From Lysobacterales bacterium (GTDB lineage Bacteria; Pseudomonadota; Gammaproteobacteria; Xanthomonadales; SZUA-36): a stretch of 64,000 nt of DNA. The notes beneath the pieces are model-generated. The model saw only the letters and a list, made by a program, of their open reading frames with translations, ran no database searches and was not told the origin of the DNA. The stretch lies in the NCBI GenBank assembly GCA_021648045.1, contig JAKITM010000003.1, forward strand, positions 1 to 64,000. Reading direction: 5' to 3'. Within the stretch, counting starts at the first letter, position 1, and each line of letters begins with the position of its first letter. Positions 32,226 through 38,940 of the stretch are shown here, in pieces. Position numbers and translations under genes: made by a program.

Positions 32226-32953
32226 ATGAAACTCGGCAGAAAAGGGCACTGGTTACTGGCGGCAGCGGTGATCTGGGTAGTGCAATTTGCAGGCAGCTGG
32301 CTGCTGAGGGTTTTTCAGTGCTGGTACATGCCGGGCGTAATATTGCGGCGGCAGAGTGCGTAGTTGCTGAGATTCGCGAAGCAGGCGGTGAAGCCAAAAG
32401 TGTGAGCTTTGATGTTACCGATGCGGCGGAGTGTGGTCGTGAACTGGAGGCATTGCTAGCCGAACAGACTATTCAGGTGTTGGTTAACAATGCCGGTATC
32501 CATAGTGATGCGCCGTTGGCTGGAATGAGTGATAGTCAGTGGCGATCGGTGATTGAGGTTAACCTTCAAGGTTTTTTTAATGTTTGCAAACCCCTGCTAA
32601 TGCCAATGGCAAGAACTCGCTGGGGCCGGGTAATTGGTATTTCCTCTATCGCTGCCCGTGGCAATCGCGGCCAAGCAAATTATGCTGCAGCCAAGGCCGG
32701 CATGGAAGCTGCTATTCGCAGTGTTTCTCTGGAAATGGCGTCCCGTGGAATCACTGCAAATTGCGTGGCACCAGGGGTAATTCAATCAAGCATGAGTGAT
32801 GCAGCATTCGATAAGGACTTTATCCGCACACATATTCCCGCCCGACGAATGGGCCGAGCTGATGAGGTGGCTGCATTGGTGGCTTTCCTAGCATCGGATA
32901 AAGCAGGGTATATTAATGGCCAGACTATTGCGATAGATGGAGGCATGCGCTGA
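32222..32953 (+). CDS. 3-oxoacyl-ACP reductase (FabG-type), APE operon
   Basis: A 243-residue short-chain dehydrogenase/reductase. The NAD(P) site is TGGSGDLGSAI (residues 12-22), followed by VNNAG (88-92). Catalytic Asn114 is in IEVNLQG, and Ser-Tyr-Lys is in ISSIAARGNRGQANYAAAKA (Tyr154, Lys158). A C-terminal YINGQTIAIDGG completes the fold. It reduces the 3-keto group in each extension round (ApeQ type). It is the last gene of the APE operon, starts at GTG 32222 with a four-base overlap, and faces the convergent methyltransferase gene across 72 bases in which I see no clear terminator hairpin. Confidence 0.92.
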   Translation: MNETRQKRALVTGGSGDLGSAICRQLAAEGFSVLVHAGRNIAAAECVVAEIREAGGEAKSVSFDVTDAAECGRELEALLAEQTIQVLVNNAGIHSDAPLAGMSDSQWRSVIEVNLQGFFNVCKPLLMPMARTRWGRVIGISSIAARGNRGQANYAAAKAGMEAAIRSVSLEMASRGITANCVAPGVIQSSMSDAAFDKDFIRTHIPARRMGRADEVAALVAFLASDKAGYINGQTIAIDGGMR

Positions 32954-33025
32954 AGCAGTCCGCTTTTGTTACCATGCAAGGAGATTTTAAGGGCAAAGTT
33001 ATGGAGCTGATAACAGGCGTGCAAG

Positions 33026-34117
33026 TTAGTTCTTAGGTGGCAATCGGCACTCGAATAATGAATGGCAGATACCTAAGTTATCATGGATGTTAACAACATC
33101 TAAGCCGGCTTCGTTTAGACATTGGAGTAACTCGGTGGATGAGTACATCTTGGAATTTCCACTTGCCATGCAGGTGAAATATGGGCTGGTGTTTACCAAC
33201 GAAAAAGCGGCGGCTTCATGTTGCTGACGATCCCAGCAGGTTTCCATGATATAAAGCCGCGAATTATCACCCATGGCAGCTTTTGCATGTTTAAGAATTT
33301 GTACAATTTCCTTGTGTCCAAAGCAAGAAAGGAACTGGCTTAACCAGTAAACATCTTGGTTTTGAGGAAAGCTAATTTCAGGGTCAAGTAAATCCATCGC
33401 CAATGGCTTGATCCGTTCAGAAAAACCGGCTGCAGCGACATTTTCAATTGCGTTTTCCAGTTGATCGGGTAGATCGATCATGGTGATTTTAACATCAGCA
33501 TTATAGTTGGCAGTTAGGATCGCAAACTTACCAATATTGGTACCAATATCGACCATGCTACGGACTGGTTGGCAGAATAGAATTGGCAGCGCGGCAGGGT
33601 AGGCTGAGTCGGAGTAAAAATGATCAAAATCGTACCAAGCGGTTTTGATTTTATCCGGCAGGTGCGGTAAGGCCTGATACAGGGTTTCCCAGTCCGCATC
33701 GCAAAGTTTGTTGAATACCTTCAGACCTTCAGGTTTTTCTGACTGGATGGATTTATCCAGATCATATAGCCCTTGGTAACAAACATAATGGTTGTAATCC
33801 ATATTAACCCGTGTCATCGGGTCGTTTTGTAAGTAATAACCCACTTTAGAGATTTGCCATTGCCCATTTTCCAGTTGCTCCACTACACCGCAACTTAGGC
33901 CGGTTTCCAACAGTGTTTCGACACCATAGCGGCTGAGTTTTGTGAGCTGGCAGAGTTTTTCTAAGCTAATGCCCTGGCTGTCAGCCGTTTGTAGGGCAGT
34001 GAAAACTCCTAGGTCTCGCAAGGCGCGAACCGCCTGGAAAATAATCGGGGCGTAGGCAATTCTCTGGGCTTCGTACATAGCTTCATAGGCCGTGAGTTTT
34101 TTCTGTTTGAAAATCAT
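33026..34117 (-). CDS. Class I SAM-dependent (O-)methyltransferase
   Basis: A 363-residue methyltransferase of the acetylserotonin/hydroxyneurosporene O-methyltransferase group. The N-terminal winged-helix dimerisation region (LRDLGVFTALQTADSQGISL, LCQLTKLSRYGVETLLETGL) precedes the SAM-binding domain with VDIGTNIGKFAIL and ITMIDLPDQLENA. Similar enzymes occur in flexirubin and aryl polyene clusters, where the aryl head or resorcinol is methylated. Its ATG overlaps the stop of the ABC-F gene uup by four bases, so it is expressed from uup mRNA, while its 3' end meets the APE operon. Membership of the pigment pathway is likely but not certain. Confidence 0.85.
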   Translation of the reverse strand: MIFKQKKLTAYEAMYEAQRIAYAPIIFQAVRALRDLGVFTALQTADSQGISLEKLCQLTKLSRYGVETLLETGLSCGVVEQLENGQWQISKVGYYLQNDPMTRVNMDYNHYVCYQGLYDLDKSIQSEKPEGLKVFNKLCDADWETLYQALPHLPDKIKTAWYDFDHFYSDSAYPAALPILFCQPVRSMVDIGTNIGKFAILTANYNADVKITMIDLPDQLENAIENVAAAGFSERIKPLAMDLLDPEISFPQNQDVYWLSQFLSCFGHKEIVQILKHAKAAMGDNSRLYIMETCWDRQQHEAAAFSLVNTSPYFTCMASGNSKMYSSTELLQCLNEAGLDVVNIHDNLGICHSLFECRLPPKN

Positions 34118-36021
34118 GCTGAAGCTTTTTCTTCCAGCTCTTCCCAGCGTGCGAAAACTACTTCAAGTTCGGTTTCCACTTGTTTTAACTGTTGCTGAAC
34201 CCGGGTAATTTTATCCTGATTCTGGGCGTAAAAATCAGCTTCACCCATTTGCTCCAACAGTTGCTTTTGCTGTTGTTCGAGCTTTTCCAGTTTTCCGGGT
34301 AGCTTGCCAAGTTCCTGGCGCTCTACATAACTTATGCTGCTAGCGGCTTGAGCTGATTGCCGCTTCGATTTTTTGGTTTTTTCTTTATTTTCGACTTCAG
34401 CGGGTCTGGTTTGGCGTATCCAGTCTTCATAACCGCCAATATACTCATTCACTTGCCCATGGCTTTCAAACACGATAGTGGATGTGACCACATTATCGAG
34501 GAAGGCACGGTCATGCGATATCAGCAGGATAGTGCCTTTGTATTCTGTCAGGCGTTCTTCCAGCAGATCGAGGGTGTCCGAATCGAGGTCATTTGTGGGC
34601 TCATCGAGAACTAGCATATTGGAAGGATGACTAAACAGGCGCGCCAATAGCAGACGGTTGCGTTCACCACCGGAAAGGGCTTTAACCGGTTGTCGGGCGC
34701 GTTCCGGATCGAATAAAAAATCTCGCAGATAGGAAATTACATGCCGGTCCTTACCATTAATAGTCACCATATCACTACCATCAGCGATATTATCCTGCAC
34801 GCTTTTTTCTTCATCCAGCACGGAACGATGTTGATCGAAATAAGCGACTTCGAGCTTGGTGCCGATTTTTACTCTGCCCGACTGTGCTTCCAACTGCCCC
34901 AGTAATAAACGAATCAGGGTTGTTTTACCAGCACCATTGGGGCCGATAATACCGACTTTATCACCGCGTAAAATAGTGGTGCTGAAATTGCGGATAACGG
35001 GTTCAGCATCGGTATTGTTGTGCAGTTTATCCGGGTAGGTGTAGCTAATATCTTCAGCTTCAAGAACGATTTTGCCGGACTTATCAGCAGCTTGTATCTC
35101 TACTTTGGCACTACCGGAAACATTGCGGCGGTCGGCGCGCTCACGGCGTAGGGCTTCAAGTGCGCGAACTCGGCCTTCATTGCGCGTGCGCCGAGCTTTG
35201 ATACCCTGACGAATCCAGACCTCTTCTTGAGCGAGCTTTTTATCAAATAAGGCGTTTTCTTTATCTTCATCTTCCAGGGATTTTTGTTTACGGCTCACAT
35301 AAGTTGGATAGTCGCCGGGCCAGTCGGTTAACTTGCCGCGGTCTATCTCGATAATACGGGTGGAAAGCTTTTGTAAAAACACCCGGTCATGGCTGATAAA
35401 CAGTAAGCTGCCTTGCCATTCAAGCAGAAATTTTTCCAGCCAGATGATGGATTCAATATCCAGATGATTGGTCGGCTCGTCCAGTAATAACAAATCCGGT
35501 TGGTTGACCAGCGCACGGGCGAGCAGAACGCGGCGTTTTAAGCCACCAGAAAGTGCATTAAAATCAGTATCGCCATCAAGTTGCAGTCTGGATATAATCG
35601 CTTCCAGGCGTGAGGATATCTCCCAGCCGCCAGCCGCTTCCAGTTCATGCTGGCATTCGCCCAGTTGGTCCAGCAGCTTTTCATCGCCGCCGAGAGTGAT
35701 TTCATGTAGTAAATGGTAATAACGGGTAAGCAATTTGCCGGCTTTATCTAGGCCGTTAGCAACAACTTCATTAATTGTGCCATCCAGATCCGTAGGGACT
35801 TCCTGATCCAGCTTGGCAACCTTGATTCCTGGGGGAATAGCAATACTGCCTTCATCGGCCTGTATTTCGCCGTTAATCAGTTTAAGTAGGGTGGATTTCC
35901 CCGCACCATTGCGACCTAACAGGCAAACTCTCTCGCCAGGATCAATCTGCATATTGACTTCATCAAGCAAGGGCGGGGTGCCATAACTAAGGCTCAGATT
36001 TTTAAGTGTAATTAATGGCAT
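34114..36021 (-). CDS. uup: ABC-F ATPase, Uup-type
   Basis: A 635-residue soluble protein with two ABC domains: Walker A GRNGAGKSTLL and GPNGAGKTTLI, signatures LSGGLKRRV and LSGGERNRLL, Walker B LLLLDEPTNHLD and MLVLDEPTNDLD. The linker contains many Arg residues (RRTRNEGRVRALEALRRERA), and a C-terminal coiled coil (LGKLPGKLEKLEQQQKQLLE) marks Uup rather than EttA or YheS. Uup acts on ribosomes and in genome stability. It is divergent from the second ABC-F gene across 133 bases, and its 3' end overlaps the methyltransferase gene by four bases. Confidence 0.93.
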   Translation of the reverse strand: MPLITLKNLSLSYGTPPLLDEVNMQIDPGERVCLLGRNGAGKSTLLKLINGEIQADEGSIAIPPGIKVAKLDQEVPTDLDGTINEVVANGLDKAGKLLTRYYHLLHEITLGGDEKLLDQLGECQHELEAAGGWEISSRLEAIISRLQLDGDTDFNALSGGLKRRVLLARALVNQPDLLLLDEPTNHLDIESIIWLEKFLLEWQGSLLFISHDRVFLQKLSTRIIEIDRGKLTDWPGDYPTYVSRKQKSLEDEDKENALFDKKLAQEEVWIRQGIKARRTRNEGRVRALEALRRERADRRNVSGSAKVEIQAADKSGKIVLEAEDISYTYPDKLHNNTDAEPVIRNFSTTILRGDKVGIIGPNGAGKTTLIRLLLGQLEAQSGRVKIGTKLEVAYFDQHRSVLDEEKSVQDNIADGSDMVTINGKDRHVISYLRDFLFDPERARQPVKALSGGERNRLLLARLFSHPSNMLVLDEPTNDLDSDTLDLLEERLTEYKGTILLISHDRAFLDNVVTSTIVFESHGQVNEYIGGYEDWIRQTRPAEVENKEKTKKSKRQSAQAASSISYVERQELGKLPGKLEKLEQQQKQLLEQMGEADFYAQNQDKITRVQQQLKQVETELEVVFARWEELEEKASA

Positions 36022-36082
36022 GGAGATCTACTGAAACAGGGCTGGATATTATACTTCAAACACAGTGAATTACCCGAACGGA

Positions 36083-36091
36083 TGCTATAAT
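36083..36091 (+). promoter_or_regulatory. Extended -10 promoter candidate for the YheS-type gene
   Basis: TGCTATAAT matches the extended -10 consensus TGnTATAAT, 64 bases upstream of the 36155 start codon. No good -35 hexamer lies 17 bases before it, which is compatible with an extended -10 promoter. Confidence 0.45.
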
Positions 36092-36154
36092 CCGCGAATT
36101 AACGCTCCGCTAATTCAATTTTTCAGCAAAATAGGCTGAAGAGAACAATATCTA

Positions 36155-38134
36155 ATGCTGAAATTCGATCAAATCAGTCTTCGCCGTGGCACTAAAATGC
36201 TGCTGGAAGATGTTAGTTTCCAGGTTCATCGCGGCCAGCGGGTTGGCTTGCTGGGTGCTAACGGCTCTGGCAAGTCCTCACTTTTTGCGATGTTGCGCGG
36301 TGAATTGGATTCCGATGTCGGCGACTATAGTTTTAATCCCAATGATGTCGTCGCTCATGTGGCTCAGAGCAGTCCCAGTGGTGAACAAGCAGCCATTGAA
36401 TATGTAATTGATGGTGATCAGCGCCTGCGGGAAATCCAGGCGGGGATTGCGGCGGCTGAAATTAGTGAGGACGACGATGCGCTTCACCGCTTATACCCGG
36501 AGTTGGAAGCCATTGATGGCTATACCGCAACACAACGAGCTGCGAGGTTGTTGCATGGGCTGGGTTTTCCCGCTGCAGATATAGAAAACCCAGTAGGTAG
36601 TTTTTCCGGTGGTTGGCGGATGCGTTTGAATCTTGCCCAGGCGCTGATGTGTCGTTCCGATATTCTTCTGCTGGACGAGCCTACCAATCACCTTGATTTA
36701 CCCACCATTATTTGGCTGGAACGCTGGTTGAAACGCTATCAGGGAATATTATTGCTGATCTCGCATGACAGGGATTTTCTGGATGCTGCATGCACCCGGA
36801 TTGCTTCCATAGAACACCAGACTATCCACCTTTATTCAGGCGACTATAGCCAGTACGAAAGGCAGCGAGCTGAGCGGCTTTCCCAGCAACAATCCAGTTT
36901 CTTAAAGCAACAGGATGAAATCAAACATATTCAGTCTTATGTGGATCGCTTCCGTTATAAAGCAAGCAAGGCGAAGCAGGCGCAAGCTCGCTTAAAGATG
37001 CTGGAAAGGATGACAGTTATTGCCCCGGCTCATGTCGATTCACCGTTTCATTTCCAATTTTTCAAACCGGAAAAAATGCCACGGGAATTGTTGAAAATTG
37101 AAGCGGCAACGGCGGGTTATATGGTTGAAGATAAAGAACTGGAGATTATTCAGCCTTTCAGTTTTCGGATTGCAGCCGGTGATCGGGTAGGAATATTGGG
37201 TGTTAACGGTGCTGGTAAATCTACCCTGGTAAAAGCGCTCGCAGATGGCAGTACGCTGTTATCAGGCGAACGAGAACTGGCCAAGGATTGTCGGATCGGA
37301 TATTTTGCTCAGCATCAACTAGAGCAGCTACAAGCAGATGAAAGCCCGCTTTGGCATATAGAGCAAATCGGCGGTAGTGCCAGTCGCCAGCAATTATTGA
37401 ATTTTCTAGGTGGATTTGATTTTCGCGGAGAGCAGGTAACTTCACCGGTAGCTCCGCTTTCTGGTGGTGAAAAATCTCGTTTGGCATTGGCGCTTATTAT
37501 CTGGGGCAAACCGAACTTATTGCTGCTGGATGAGCCAACCAATCATCTGGACATGGAAATGCGCCAGGCTTTGTCACTGGCGTTGGCAGAATACGAGGGA
37601 GCGTTGTTAGTTATTTCGCACGACCGACACCTGCTACGCAGCGTTTGCGATTCCTTAGTGACAGTACATAAAAATGAACTCAAACCTTTCGATGGCGATC
37701 TTGATGACTGGTCAGCTTGGATGCGGGCACAGGATAGCGGTAAAAACAAGCCTGTTTCGGCAGCGGATGTTGCCAGTCCAGAACCCGCTGTTAAACAGAA
37801 AGAGGTAGAAGCTAGCAAACCTAAAATGAACCGACAGCAACGGCAGCTAGAACGCCAGTTGCAAGCACGCTTACGCCAGCAAGTGCAGCCGCATAGAAAA
37901 CAGCTTAAAAAGGTAGAAGCAGAACTGGAAAAGCTCAATAGCCAGCAGAAAAAAATTGAACAACTGCTTGGCGATGAATTGTTATATTCCGATGACTCCA
38001 GAAAGCTGGAGCTGAAGAAGTTGCTTGACCAACAAAGCCAAAATGCCAAGGCGATGAAAGCCGGAGAAGTGGACTGGATAGAAGCCGCTGATCAACTCGA
38101 ACAAGCAGAAGCTGCACTGGCAGATAGTGCCTGA
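36155..38134 (+). CDS. yheS: ABC-F ATPase, YheS-type
   Basis: A 659-residue ABC-F protein. It shows Walker A GANGSGKSSLF and GVNGAGKSTLV, signatures FSGGWRMRLNLAQ and LSGGEKSRLALAL, and Walker B ILLLDEPTNHLD and LLLLDEPTNHLD. The interdomain linker QQSSFLKQQDEIKHIQSYVD with FRYKASKAKQAQARLK is the YheS pattern, and a charged C-terminal coiled coil follows. ABC-F proteins bind the ribosomal E site and relieve stalling. ATG 36155 has GAAGAG upstream. It overlaps rsmJ by eight bases, so the two translation-linked genes are coupled. Confidence 0.9.
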   Translation: MLKFDQISLRRGTKMLLEDVSFQVHRGQRVGLLGANGSGKSSLFAMLRGELDSDVGDYSFNPNDVVAHVAQSSPSGEQAAIEYVIDGDQRLREIQAGIAAAEISEDDDALHRLYPELEAIDGYTATQRAARLLHGLGFPAADIENPVGSFSGGWRMRLNLAQALMCRSDILLLDEPTNHLDLPTIIWLERWLKRYQGILLLISHDRDFLDAACTRIASIEHQTIHLYSGDYSQYERQRAERLSQQQSSFLKQQDEIKHIQSYVDRFRYKASKAKQAQARLKMLERMTVIAPAHVDSPFHFQFFKPEKMPRELLKIEAATAGYMVEDKELEIIQPFSFRIAAGDRVGILGVNGAGKSTLVKALADGSTLLSGERELAKDCRIGYFAQHQLEQLQADESPLWHIEQIGGSASRQQLLNFLGGFDFRGEQVTSPVAPLSGGEKSRLALALIIWGKPNLLLLDEPTNHLDMEMRQALSLALAEYEGALLVISHDRHLLRSVCDSLVTVHKNELKPFDGDLDDWSAWMRAQDSGKNKPVSAADVASPEPAVKQKEVEASKPKMNRQQRQLERQLQARLRQQVQPHRKQLKKVEAELEKLNSQQKKIEQLLGDELLYSDDSRKLELKKLLDQQSQNAKAMKAGEVDWIEAADQLEQAEAALADSA

Positions 38135-38900
38135 ACTACCACTCAGAAACTGTAAAGTCTGCTGCTCTGATGCGCAGAAACTCGACTCAGCCGAACATTT
38201 TGCACGGCTACATAAACTGCCGTTTTGTGAGCCTGATGTAGCCTCGCTTCTACTTGATTTTTCCAGCGATGGTGTGATCCTACAAGATGGAAAAATTCGT
38301 CTCAGAGTTGATTTTTTAGCCGGCGAATCAGCCCACCGGAAAAAATACGGCGGTGGTCGCGGGCAAGCCCTGGCAAGGGCGGTGGGTATCAAGCCGGGTA
38401 AGCCGCTGCCGACAGTCGTTGATGCCACAGCAGGCTTAGCCCGGGATGCCTTCGTATTAGCAAGTCTGGGTTGCTCGCTGCGAATGATAGAACAATCTCC
38501 CATTGTTGCCGCCTTAGTAGAAAATGCAATATTGCGTGCCGCAAGTGATCCTCTGTTTCAACAAATGCGAACTACCGGCTTTTCTTTAGATCAGGGTAAT
38601 AGCATCGATATACTGGCTAAAATAGCCGACAATAACCCTCCCGATACGGTTTATCTCGATCCGATGTTCCCGCACAGACAAAAATCTGCAGCGGTGAAAA
38701 AAAATATGCAAATGTTGCAACAGCTTTTAGGCCCTAGTCATAAGAATGAAGATGAAGACTTACTGAATGCCGCGCGTGCATGTGCGGTAAAACGCGTAGT
38801 AGTAAAAAGACCAAAAGGCGCGCCCAACTTTGCAGATCAAAAACCATCAGCAGTAATACAAACGCGTAAAACCCGTTATGATCTTTATATCCGCTGCTGA
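38127..38900 (+). CDS. rsmJ: 16S rRNA (guanine(1516)-N(2))-methyltransferase
   Basis: A 257-residue methyltransferase matching RsmJ. The SAM motif is VVDATAGLARDAFVLASLGC, and the signature VYLDPMFPHRQKSAAVKKNM includes the family-specific DPMFPHR. The C-terminal VVVKRPKGAPNFADQKPS with a final RYDLYIRC is typical. It methylates G1516 of 16S rRNA. It starts with GTG 38127 inside the end of the YheS-type gene. The ppc gene follows after 40 bases; no terminator was seen between. Confidence 0.93.
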   Translation: MPELPLRNCKVCCSDAQKLDSAEHFARLHKLPFCEPDVASLLLDFSSDGVILQDGKIRLRVDFLAGESAHRKKYGGGRGQALARAVGIKPGKPLPTVVDATAGLARDAFVLASLGCSLRMIEQSPIVAALVENAILRAASDPLFQQMRTTGFSLDQGNSIDILAKIADNNPPDTVYLDPMFPHRQKSAAVKKNMQMLQQLLGPSHKNEDEDLLNAARACAVKRVVVKRPKGAPNFADQKPSAVIQTRKTRYDLYIRC

Positions 38901-38940
38901 TACAGCTACTCACTCGCTATGTTAAATAAAGGATTCCTCG

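Larger units (their letters stand above)
12156..34117. other. Hybrid aryl polyene / dialkylresorcinol (flexirubin-type) biosynthetic gene cluster
   Basis: Twenty-one genes span this interval in three main blocks. The DAR block has a halogenase-like enzyme, a small secreted protein, darA and darB. A minus-strand block has ATPase, permease, ACP, KS, CLF-like protein, the 138-residue protein and the BtrH protein. The APE operon runs on the plus strand from ACP to ketoreductase, followed by a convergent O-methyltransferase. The gene content matches the APE/DAR hybrid class that makes flexirubin-like pigments. Boundaries are judged by function: left at the halogenase-like gene, right at the methyltransferase. 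The three genes at 9730-12159 may also belong. No chorismate lyase or tyrosine ammonia-lyase gene for the aromatic starter is inside. Confidence 0.85.
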
